This document shows positions 43,644 to 51,011 of a stretch of 64,000 nt of DNA, piece after piece. How positions within the stretch are numbered: the stretch's first letter is position 1; each line of letters opens with the position of its first letter. The notes under the pieces were generated by a model. The model worked only from the letters and a program-made list of their open reading frames with translations, was not told the origin of the DNA and did no database searches. A program made the translations under genes and the position numbers. The stretch is from Planctomycetota bacterium (lineage in GTDB: Bacteria; Planctomycetota; UBA1135; UBA2386), in assembly GCA_947444055.1 (NCBI GenBank), contig CANEYR010000005.1, positions 50,651 to 114,650 on the forward strand. Direction: 5' to 3'.

Positions 43644-43856
43644 GGAACGAAGAAGGCTGATTCTCAGGAAATGCGTCGCACGGGTTGGACCGTGCTGCCG
43701 CAGGGCAGACCTTTGACGTTACCACCCGATCGAGGTGTTCCACAGGGTTCGAGATGGCCTGACCTTCCGTCCCCACTTGCGGTGGAACGCTTGCGCGGTC
43801 ACCGCCAGCAGAGCGAACGAGCCTTCGTCACGCCGCTGCCCGACCCGGCGCCAGTG

Positions 43857-43958
43857 CTAGCGCGGCGTCTGTGCGAACTTCGGGTGCGGCAGCCGCACGC
43901 CTTGGAACGTGAAGGGTCGATGCGCAGGGATTCGTTCGACCTTCGGCAGTGTGGTCAT
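43857..43958 (-). CDS. Possible 33-residue protein coupled to the LOG gene
   Basis: ATG 43958 overlaps the LOG stop (ATGA) and opens a 33-codon frame to TAG 43857: MTTLPKVERIPAHRPFTFQG and so on, ending FAQTPR. Codons are GC-rich at position three. The frame also stays open and coding-like for about 17 codons upstream inside the LOG 3' end, so a frameshift that separated the original LOG C-terminus is an alternative. Confidence 0.35.
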   Translation of the reverse strand: MTTLPKVERIPAHRPFTFQGVRLPHPKFAQTPR

Positions 43959-44773
43959 GCGGATCGCGGTCGCGTGGATGTCGATCCGGGCGCAGACGGC
44001 GACACCGGCACGGACTCGCCAAGCAACACGCTCGGCTTCTGTCCTGTGCGCAGCTGCTGCCCCAGGTGGCGTGCTGCCCCAGCCCGCACATAGGCCACCG
44101 CTGCGGCCACGTCGTCGGTGACCAGCATGCGATCGAGATCTTCAGCAGCGATCGTGCCGTGCGCGACCATCGACGTCTTCAGGAACGTCAGCAGCGGCTG
44201 CCAGTACTCGACGCCCATCAACACCAGCGGGAAGTTCTCGATCTTCTTGGTCTGGATCAGCGTCGCCGCTTCGAACAGCTCGTCCATCGTGCCGAATCCA
44301 CCGGGCAGCACGACGAAGGCGTAGCTGTATTTGACGAGCATCACCTTGCGGACGAAGAAGTAGCGGAACTCGACGAAGCGATCGAGGTAGGGGTTGGGCT
44401 GTTGTTCATGCGGCAACGTGATGTTGCAGCCGACACTCAGCCCACCCGCCTCGCGCGCGCCGCGATTGGCCGCCTCCATGATGCCGGGCCCGCCGCCAGT
44501 CAGGATCGTGAAGCCTTCGCGCGACAGCGAAGCACCCACCTCGCGCGCCAGTTGGTACCAGCGATGGTCGGCCTTGAAGCGAGCCGAGCCGAACACCGTC
44601 ACACACGGGGGCAAGAAGTGCAGCGCGCGAAATCCCTTGATGCACTCGAAGAAGATGCGGAACGCGCGCCGCAGCTCCTGCCAGCGACTGCGTGGTCCGG
44701 CCAGGAATTGTCGTTCGCTGGTGTCCGGCGAGCTCTTGCCCCAATCGGGCAACTGGTGGTCGACTGGTGGCAT
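43955..44773 (-). CDS. LOG family protein (nucleotide 5'-monophosphate phosphoribohydrolase-like)
   Basis: 272 residues from ATG 44773. The Rossmann-like core contains VTVFGSARF, the motif GGGPGIMEAANRGAREAGG, and LPGGFGTMDELFEAATLIQT. These are the PGGxGTxxE signature and catalytic Glu of LOG/lysine-decarboxylase-like proteins, which release the base from cytokinin-type or other nucleoside monophosphates. The N-terminal 70 residues are an extension found in the longer bacterial group. It is the last full gene of the minus-strand pur cluster, 9 bp after the lipoprotein gene. A nucleotide-salvage or clean-up role beside purine genes is plausible but inferred. Confidence 0.9.
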   Translation of the reverse strand: MPPVDHQLPDWGKSSPDTSERQFLAGPRSRWQELRRAFRIFFECIKGFRALHFLPPCVTVFGSARFKADHRWYQLAREVGASLSREGFTILTGGGPGIMEAANRGAREAGGLSVGCNITLPHEQQPNPYLDRFVEFRYFFVRKVMLVKYSYAFVVLPGGFGTMDELFEAATLIQTKKIENFPLVLMGVEYWQPLLTFLKTSMVAHGTIAAEDLDRMLVTDDVAAAVAYVRAGAARHLGQQLRTGQKPSVLLGESVPVSPSAPGSTSTRPRSA

Positions 44774-44782
44774 GGCGACGGC

Positions 44783-45250
44783 TCAGCGGAACCTCAGTTC
44801 GCGGATGCGCCAGTCGCCGAACGCTTCGCGCGCCGCGTCGACATCGCCAGCGCGCAGCCGCGTCAGCATGGCTTCGTCGACGTTGGCGAAGGTGTGGTTG
44901 TCGAAGGTCGGCGTGGCGACCAAGGTCGCGAACGGCGTCAGCGTCAGCAGCCAACCGAGCGGTCCAAGCTGCACATCTTGGTTGTCGTCGAACATGCACT
45001 GCCACGCGCCGGAGGTCGAAAACACCCAATCGACGGGCTCCAGCAAGAAGCCGAGCAGCAGCTTTTCCAGCGGCTCGCACGTATTCAAGATGCCGTCCGG
45101 CGTGCGGAACTCGATGCGCACCGGGATGACTTGGCCAGTCGGCGTGCGCAGCTCGACGTCCTCTCGGTGCACCAAGAGGCAGGCGCCGCAGCTACTGAGC
45201 AGCCACGGCAGTGGCAAGGCCAGGAGCGCCCGCAGGCCACGGCGGCTCAT
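44783..45250 (-). CDS. Small lipoprotein
   Basis: 155 residues from ATG 45250, overlapping the stop of the preceding small membrane gene (ATGA). A signal peptide ends in LPLPWLLSSC, a lipobox with Cys near 20. The rest has VELRTPTGQVIPVRIEF, a hydrophobic stretch LGPLGWLLTLTPFATLVATP and a helical C-terminus. It vaguely resembles YceK/YidQ-type lipoproteins in size and in its mid-hydrophobic segment; I do not assign it. Confidence 0.7.
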   Translation of the reverse strand: MSRRGLRALLALPLPWLLSSCGACLLVHREDVELRTPTGQVIPVRIEFRTPDGILNTCEPLEKLLLGFLLEPVDWVFSTSGAWQCMFDDNQDVQLGPLGWLLTLTPFATLVATPTFDNHTFANVDEAMLTRLRAGDVDAAREAFGDWRIRELRFR

Positions 45251-45444
45251 GACTTGGCGGCGGCCTTCGGCTTGCTCGCGAGCAGCAAGAGGGCGCCTAC
45301 GGCGATGAAACCGCCGCGAATGCCCCACGCCACAGCTTCGCCCCAGGTGTCGATCCACATCAAGAGGCGCATCTCCATTTGCAGGAAGCGCACGACGCAG
45401 GACGCGATGCCAATGAACACCAACAGCAGCGCGAATTGACGCAT
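45247..45444 (-). CDS. Small membrane protein
   Basis: 65 residues with two hydrophobic segments: FALLLVFIGIASCVVRFL near the start and VAWGIRGGFIAVGALLLLAS near the end. It lies 37 bp after purQ and overlaps the next gene by four bases (ATGA), so it belongs to the same transcription unit. Family unknown. Confidence 0.7.
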   Translation of the reverse strand: MRQFALLLVFIGIASCVVRFLQMEMRLLMWIDTWGEAVAWGIRGGFIAVGALLLLASKPKAAAKS

Positions 45445-45481
45445 CGCGACACCATACCGCTCGATGTAGGCGGGCTACACC

Positions 45482-46282
45482 TCAGCCTTCGGCCTTCGCG
45501 ACTTTGATCATCTCGCGGAACACCACCATGCCGTCGCCGTCGTCTGGCAGCGAGCCACGAGAGAGTTGGGTGTGGCGCCAGTTGGGCATGTGGGTCGGCA
45601 AGTAGCTGCGATCGGGATGCGGCATCACGCCGAGCACGCGACCATTTCGGTTGGTGAGCCCGGCAAAGCCGAGCGGCGTGCCATTGGGGTTGTGTGGGTA
45701 GCGCTCGGTCGCTTGCCCGTTCTCATCGACGTAGAGGGCGGTGGCAAAACCTTCGTCGAGCAGCAGCTTCTGCAGGGTGGCGTCGCGCGCGACCAGTCGG
45801 CCTTCGCCGTGCGCGGCTGGCCAGCGCAGCAAGAGCCCCGACGGCAAGAACACGCAGCGCGACTTCTGCGTCTTCAGCGTGACCCAACGACACTCGTAGT
45901 GGTTGCTGAGGTTGTGGGTGAGCGTGACCTCTTCGGCGAGCGTGCCGCGCGTGCACGGCAGCAGGCCCAGGCGCACCAGCACTTGGAAGCCATTGCAGAT
46001 GCCGAGCACGAGCCCGCCGCGTTCGACGAACTGCAGGATGCGACAGCCGAGCTGCGCCTTCATCTCCTGCGCCAAGACCCGGCCGGAGCTGATGTCGTCG
46101 CCGTACGAGAAGCCGCCGGGCACGGCCAGGATGCGGAACGAGTCGAGTTGGGTGGGCGCCGCCAGCAGTTGTTGGATATGCACGAACGACGGTGTGCCGC
46201 CAGCGCGCGTGAACGCGTGGTGCGTTTCGCGTTCGCAGTTGATGCCAGGCGCACGCAACACAAGGACCTTGGGCGAGCTCAT
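45482..46282 (-). CDS. purQ: Phosphoribosylformylglycinamidine synthase, glutaminase subunit
   Basis: 266 residues. Class I glutamine amidotransferase with the PGGFSYGDD oxyanion region, nucleophile Cys96 in GICNGFQVL, and the MPHPDRSYLPTHMPNW region carrying the His (and nearby acid) of the triad. It supplies ammonia to the synthase subunit. Its ATG overlaps the TGA of purSL (ATGA). It is longer than the smallest PurQ (about 225) through a C-terminal extension (WRHTQLSRGSLPDDGDG). Confidence 0.93.
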   Translation of the reverse strand: MSSPKVLVLRAPGINCERETHHAFTRAGGTPSFVHIQQLLAAPTQLDSFRILAVPGGFSYGDDISSGRVLAQEMKAQLGCRILQFVERGGLVLGICNGFQVLVRLGLLPCTRGTLAEEVTLTHNLSNHYECRWVTLKTQKSRCVFLPSGLLLRWPAAHGEGRLVARDATLQKLLLDEGFATALYVDENGQATERYPHNPNGTPLGFAGLTNRNGRVLGVMPHPDRSYLPTHMPNWRHTQLSRGSLPDDGDGMVVFREMIKVAKAEG

Positions 46283-49179
46283 CGGCCACCTCCTGCGGCC
46301 ACCAAGGTCTGGTCAAGATCGAGCGGACGCTTCCACGCCACTTCGAGCTCGGCCACCGACAGTCGAGCGACCTCTTGGCTGCCGTGCGCGAACAGCACCG
46401 TCGGTTCCTTCGTGACTTCGCCGACGACTGCGAACGGCACGTGCTGCAAGTTGGCCCGCAAGTCAGCGAGGCGATCGGGCGGAATCTCCAGCAAGAAGCG
46501 ACTCTGCGATTCGCTGAACATCACCTGTTCGGGCCGCAGCGTGCAGGCCGTCAGCACCTTGGCGAGATCGACCTTGGCGCCGAGCTTGCCGCCGATCGCC
46601 ATCTCGCACACGGCCGCCGCGAGGCCGCCTTCACTGAGGTCGTGCGCCGCCAACGTGCAGCGCGCCGCGATCGCACGATGCACGCCCAGCAAGACATCGC
46701 GTCCGGCGTTCTTGTCGACGCGCGGCACCTTGCTGCCGAGCTGTGCCTTGGTCTTGTAGTAGACGCTGCCGCCGAGTTCGTCCTTGGTCATGCCGACCAA
46801 CACGAGCAGGGAGCCAGCGCGTTTGCAGTCGCTCGTCATCGTGCGCGTGACGTCGGCAATCACCGACATCGCCGTCACCAGGATGCAGCCGGGAATGCGG
46901 ATCGTGCGGTCGCCAGCGCGGAATTCGTTGTGCAGCGAGTCCTTGCCGGACACGAACGGCGTGCGGTAGTGCATCGCCAGCTCACACAGCGCTTCGGTGG
47001 CGCGCACCAGTTCACCGAGCACCTGCGGGTCGCGGGTGTTGCCCCAACAGTAGTTGTCGAGGATGACGGTGTAGTCCGGGTCGCCGCCGCTCGCGACCGA
47101 GTTGCGCATCGCTTCGTCGAGCGCGCACTCGGCCATCGCCGCCGGATCGATCTTGCTGTAGCGCGGGTTGAGGCCGTTGCTGAGCACGATGCCGCGGCGC
47201 GAGCCGAGCTTGGGTGCCAGCACCGCCGCGTTGCTGGGACCATCTTCACGAACGCCGCACAGTGGTTTGCCTGCGGACGCGGCCTGCACTTCGTGGTCGT
47301 ACTGGCGAATGATCCACTCCTTGCTGCACACCCCGTAGTCACTCATCACCGCGAGCAGCGCGCCTGTGACGTTTGGCTCGGGCGGCAGGTTGGGTTCGCT
47401 CACCGACGGCGGCAGGAACACGGCGTCGCGCACGCGCACCGGCAGGCCCTTGTGCAGGAAGTGCAGGTCGAGATCGGCGTGCGTGGTGCCGCGGTAGCGC
47501 ACCACCAAACGGTTGTCGGCGGTGAAGTAGCCGAGCACGGTCGCTTCGCAGGCCTCTTCGCGGCAGACCTCAAGCACACGCGCCAGTTTCGCTTTGGGCA
47601 CCGACAGCACCATGCGTTCTTGCGCCTCACTGATCCACACTTCCCACGGCGCCAGGCCCTGGTACTTCAGCGGGGCATCGCCGAGTTCGACGACGGCGCC
47701 GAGTCCCTCGGCCATCTCGCCAACCGCCGAACTGAAGCCGCCGGCCCCGCAGTCGGTGATCGAAGAAAACAGGTCTTCGTCCGCGCAGCGCAGCACCGCG
47801 TCCATCGCCTTACGTTCGGTGATCGGATCGCCGATCTGCACCGCCCCCGAACTCACCTTCTCACTCTCGGTGTGCAGTTCGAGCGAACTGAACGTGGCGC
47901 CGTGGATGCCGTCGCGCCCGGTGCGGCCGCCCAACGCCACGATGGCGTCGCCGGCCATCGCCTGCTTCATGGCGCGCGCCGTTGGCAAGATGCCGATGTT
48001 GCCGACATAGACGAGTGGGTTGCCGACGAAGTTCTCGTCGAAGTGCACGCTGCCGTTCACCGTCGGGATGCCCATCGGGTTGCCGTAGTCGCGCACGCCG
48101 GCCACGACGCCCTTCAGCAAGGCCAGTGGATGGATGCAGCCTGGCGGCAGCTGCTCGGGCTTGAGGTTGGGTGGCGCCAAGCAGAACACGTCGGTGCTGG
48201 CGATCGGTCGCGCGCCAAGGCCGGTGCCGAGCACGTCGCGGATGACGCCGCCAACCCCGGTGCCAGCCCCGCCGAACGGTTCGATCGCGGACGGGCGGTT
48301 GTGCGTCTCCACCTTGATGCACACCGAGTCGACGTCGTCGAACTTGACGATGCCGGCGTTGTCGACGAACACGCTGACGCAGAAGTCGCGGTTCAAGGTG
48401 TGGGTGACGCGCACGATCGTGCTCTTCAGCAGGTTCTCGATCAGGCGGCCTTCAAACCGCACATTGCCGGTCAAGGTCTTGTGCTTGCAGTGTTCGCTCC
48501 ACGTCTGCGCCAAGGTCTCGAGCTCCATGCGCGTCGGCGCGCGGCCGAGCTTCTGGAAGTGCTGCTGGATGACGACCATCTCGGCGCCGTCCAGAGCCAG
48601 GCCGCCATCCTTCGACAGCCGCTCGAGGCCGCTGGTGTCGAGGTGGGCCAAGGGGATCGGGTGCACCGCGAGGTCCGCTGCGGCCGAGGCGCCCGCGAAG
48701 CCGGCGGGCAGCGCATTCAGCAGCACGTCCTGGACGACGTCGTTGGCGAGCGCCTTCTTGGCCGCTTGCAGCAGACGCTGCGGGTCGACGTTGCCGCGCA
48801 CATCGAAGGCGCGGTAGGTGCCCGCTTGCACGGCCGGCATCTGCATGTCGGCGAGCGACTTTTGGATCGAATGCGCCACCGGGTCGGTGACACCCGCGCG
48901 CGGCACGATGGCGACCATCTGCGTGCCCTTCGCAGCAACCTGTGGGGCGGCGCCGGGGGCATGCACGACGAACTGGTCGATGACGGGATCACACAGGACG
49001 GCGCGGGCAAAGGCGCGCACCTGCGCTTCCGGCAGTTCGGCGGCGAGCAGGTAGCCGCGGCGGGCGCGCACGTCCTGGACGCCTTCGAGGCCGGTCGCGA
49101 GCAGGGCACGCATCGCGGCGCTGCCCATGGGGTCGTGGTGTTCGGGGCGGGCCAGAACGTCGATGCGCCAAGCTTGCAT
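46279..49179 (-). CDS. purL: Fused PurS-PurL, phosphoribosylformylglycinamidine synthase
   Basis: 966 residues from ATG 49179. Residues 1-80 look like PurS (MQAWRIDVLARPEHHDPMGS, GLEGVQDVRARRGY), followed by a linker with a second PurS-like half (about 95-175). The PurL part has ETLAQTWSEHCKHKT, KVETHNRPSAIEPFGGAGTGVGG, GDAIVALGGRTGRDGIHGAT and KDSLHNEF. It makes FGAM from FGAR with PurQ. Residues before 49179 in the open frame are low-quality and excluded. Separate PurS and PurL genes are usual in this class, so the fusion is notable. It is first in the minus-strand pur cluster. Confidence 0.93.
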   Translation of the reverse strand: MQAWRIDVLARPEHHDPMGSAAMRALLATGLEGVQDVRARRGYLLAAELPEAQVRAFARAVLCDPVIDQFVVHAPGAAPQVAAKGTQMVAIVPRAGVTDPVAHSIQKSLADMQMPAVQAGTYRAFDVRGNVDPQRLLQAAKKALANDVVQDVLLNALPAGFAGASAAADLAVHPIPLAHLDTSGLERLSKDGGLALDGAEMVVIQQHFQKLGRAPTRMELETLAQTWSEHCKHKTLTGNVRFEGRLIENLLKSTIVRVTHTLNRDFCVSVFVDNAGIVKFDDVDSVCIKVETHNRPSAIEPFGGAGTGVGGVIRDVLGTGLGARPIASTDVFCLAPPNLKPEQLPPGCIHPLALLKGVVAGVRDYGNPMGIPTVNGSVHFDENFVGNPLVYVGNIGILPTARAMKQAMAGDAIVALGGRTGRDGIHGATFSSLELHTESEKVSSGAVQIGDPITERKAMDAVLRCADEDLFSSITDCGAGGFSSAVGEMAEGLGAVVELGDAPLKYQGLAPWEVWISEAQERMVLSVPKAKLARVLEVCREEACEATVLGYFTADNRLVVRYRGTTHADLDLHFLHKGLPVRVRDAVFLPPSVSEPNLPPEPNVTGALLAVMSDYGVCSKEWIIRQYDHEVQAASAGKPLCGVREDGPSNAAVLAPKLGSRRGIVLSNGLNPRYSKIDPAAMAECALDEAMRNSVASGGDPDYTVILDNYCWGNTRDPQVLGELVRATEALCELAMHYRTPFVSGKDSLHNEFRAGDRTIRIPGCILVTAMSVIADVTRTMTSDCKRAGSLLVLVGMTKDELGGSVYYKTKAQLGSKVPRVDKNAGRDVLLGVHRAIAARCTLAAHDLSEGGLAAAVCEMAIGGKLGAKVDLAKVLTACTLRPEQVMFSESQSRFLLEIPPDRLADLRANLQHVPFAVVGEVTKEPTVLFAHGSQEVARLSVAELEVAWKRPLDLDQTLVAAGGGR

Positions 49180-49334
49180 GAGGTCGTTGCGTGTGGTGGC
49201 AGCACACCGCGGTCCAAGGCGATGCGGCGCATCGAGCGGGCCGTGGCAGCGGTCCGTGCTCCGGGCCGCGAGCGATGCACGATGCCCGGCTTTGGCGGGG
49301 GGTGCAAGCGTGTGGTCGGTGCCGCCTGACGGTC

Positions 49335-49395
49335 CGACCCGGTTACCTGGGGTGACACTCGTGTCCGGGCACATGGGTGACAGGTGAGTGCGTCA
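49335..49395. other. Possible insertion-sequence end remnant upstream of terC
   Basis: The region GGGGTGACACTCGTGTCCGG followed by CACATGGGTGACAGG contains the small palindrome GACAC-TC-GTGTC and a repeated GGTGACA. The style recalls terminal sequences of IS481-like elements. No transposase is present in the 283-bp gap (49180-49462). I found no manganese-type (yybP-ykoY) riboswitch there. Confidence 0.2.
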
Positions 49396-49462
49396 GCTTG
49401 GTGCCTCCAGAAGCGTCGTTGCTTCACCGCCACCCCTCCGATCTATTGCGCGCCACAGCCGC

Positions 49463-50188
49463 ATGCTCGCCTTCGCCGACGCCTTTTCGTGGACGCAGAT
49501 TCTGCAGATCGTCCTGCTCGACCTCCTGCTCGCTGGTGACAACGCCATCGTCATCGCCATGGCGGTGCGCTTGCTGCCTGCCCGCGAGAAGCGGTTGGGT
49601 CGTCTATGGGGAACGGCAGGTGCGGTGGGCCTGCGCATCGGCTTCCTCGCCATTGCGACGTGGCTGCTGGCGATTCCGTGGCTGCAGTTCATCGGTGGCG
49701 TGTTGCTGCTGTGGATCGCCTACAAGCTGCTGGCGCCAGCCACCCACGGCGTCCTCCCGCCGACGGCAGGCGAAGGCACACCGAACCATCCACCCGTGCG
49801 CGCGGGTGACAGCCTGCGCAGCGCGATCCGCATCATCATCATCGCCGATGCTTCGATGAGCCTCGACAACGTCATCGCTGTGACGGGAGCCGCCCAGGGC
49901 CACCTTGGCCTCGCGATCGGCGGCATCGCGCTGTCGATTCCGATGGTCGTCTGGGGCAGCCAGATTCTCGGCCGCATCATGGAGAACCACCGCTGGGTGG
50001 TGTGGCTCGGTGGTGGCGTGCTCGGCCACGTCGCCGGCGTGTTGATGCTCGAAGAGCCGGCGATGGTCCCGTGGATCGGCAAGCAGGAGCACGCAGGCTG
50101 GCATCCGCTGACCATCGGGCTGACGGTCGCCTTCGTACTGTTTGGGTGGTGGGGCAGTCGCCGCACCAAGCAGCGCGCCGCCGTTTAG
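49463..50188 (+). CDS. TerC family membrane protein (YjbE-type, probable metal exporter)
   Basis: 241 residues from ATG 49463. Seven or so membrane helices: ILQIVLLDLLLAGDNAIVIAM holds the first conserved acidic pair region (LAGDNAI), and IIIIADASMSLDNVIAVTGAA holds the second (ADASMSLDN). The two repeats are the hallmark of the TerC fold. Members export Mn2+ or other divalent metals, in some cases to load secreted metalloenzymes. A polar loop of about 30 residues with proline (GVLPPTAGEGTPNHPPVRAG) separates the halves. It converges on panB through a repeat that both genes share. Confidence 0.9.
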   Translation: MLAFADAFSWTQILQIVLLDLLLAGDNAIVIAMAVRLLPAREKRLGRLWGTAGAVGLRIGFLAIATWLLAIPWLQFIGGVLLLWIAYKLLAPATHGVLPPTAGEGTPNHPPVRAGDSLRSAIRIIIIADASMSLDNVIAVTGAAQGHLGLAIGGIALSIPMVVWGSQILGRIMENHRWVVWLGGGVLGHVAGVLMLEEPAMVPWIGKQEHAGWHPLTIGLTVAFVLFGWWGSRRTKQRAAV

Positions 50189-50209
50189 TAACTCAGTAAC
50201 TCAGTAACT
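50187..50209. repeat. 8-bp tandem repeat providing stops in all six frames
   Basis: AGTAACTC is repeated at 50187 and 50195 and partly at 50203. On the plus strand, the terC stop TAG (50186) and TAA triplets at 50189, 50197 and 50205 cover all three frames. On the minus strand, the panB stop (50203-50201), another TGA (50195-50193) and TAA (50187-50185) again cover all three frames. Confidence 0.85.
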
Positions 50210-51010
50210 TTCGTTGGCGTCTGGGAACGAACCCGACTGCACATCGCGACAGTAGGCGCGCACGGCTTCGCCGACTTCGTTGGCGAGTTCGCGATAGCGG
50301 CGCACGAAGCGCGGTCGGAAGCGTGTGAACAGCCCGAGCAGATCTGGCGTCACCAGGATCTGGCCGTCGACGTGTGGGCCAGCCCCGATGCCGATGATTG
50401 GAATCGCAACGGCTTCGGCGACGCGTCGCCCCAGCTCGGCAGGCACCTTCTCCAACACGATGCCGAAGGCGCCAGACTGCTCGAGCGCCTTGGCGTCGTC
50501 GACAATGCCCTGCTGTTCGGCGGCATCCTGGCCGCGCGCCCGGTAGGAGCCAAACTGATGAATGCTCTGCGGGGTGAGCCCGAGGTGGCCCATCACCGGG
50601 ATGCCGGCCGCGACGAGGCGTTGCACGGTCGGCGCAAAGTCACGTCCACCTTCGAGCTTGACGGCCTCGGCGAGGCCTTCCTTGAGCAGTCGACCGGCGT
50701 TGCGCATGGCGTCCTCGATGCTCACTTGGTAGCTGAGGAACGGCATGTCGCCGACGACGAGCGCGCGCTGGCTGGCGCGGCTGACGAGCTCGGTGTGGTA
50801 GACCATCTGGTCCATCGTCACCGGCACCGTGGTGTCGCGACCCTGCACGACGGTGGCGACCGAATCGCCGACCAGCAGCACGTCGACGCCCGCTTCGTCG
50901 AGCAGGCCGGCGAACATGTGGTCGTAGGCGGTGAGCGCACTGATGCGCTGGCGCTGCGCCTTCATCGTGCGCAGCGTCGCCGTGGTGACCTTGCCGCGGT
51001 TCGCCGTCAC
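50201..51010 (-). CDS. panB: 3-methyl-2-oxobutanoate hydroxymethyltransferase
   Basis: 269 residues from GTG 51010, one base after the pcnB stop. TIM-barrel motifs: ISALTAYDHMFAGLLDEAGVDVLLVGDS, VVQGRDTTVPVTMDQMVYHT, VKLEGGRDFAPTVQ, IPVMGHLGLTPQSIHQFGSYRARG, and the catalytic Glu in IVLEKVPAELGRRVAEAV. It uses methylene-tetrahydrofolate to make ketopantoate for pantothenate and CoA. The start gives the usual VTxxxLRxMKAxxxxISxLTAYDH layout. Other pan genes are not in this window. Confidence 0.96.
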   Translation of the reverse strand: MTANRGKVTTATLRTMKAQRQRISALTAYDHMFAGLLDEAGVDVLLVGDSVATVVQGRDTTVPVTMDQMVYHTELVSRASQRALVVGDMPFLSYQVSIEDAMRNAGRLLKEGLAEAVKLEGGRDFAPTVQRLVAAGIPVMGHLGLTPQSIHQFGSYRARGQDAAEQQGIVDDAKALEQSGAFGIVLEKVPAELGRRVAEAVAIPIIGIGAGPHVDGQILVTPDLLGLFTRFRPRFVRRYRELANEVGEAVRAYCRDVQSGSFPDANESY

Positions 51011-51011
51011 G

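Noticed and set aside
46375..49329. 984-codon plus-strand open frame opposite purSL
   Set aside because: Antisense shadow; purL motifs on the minus strand are unambiguous.
49180..49462. Manganese riboswitch (yybP-ykoY) upstream of terC
   Set aside because: No matching core motifs were found.
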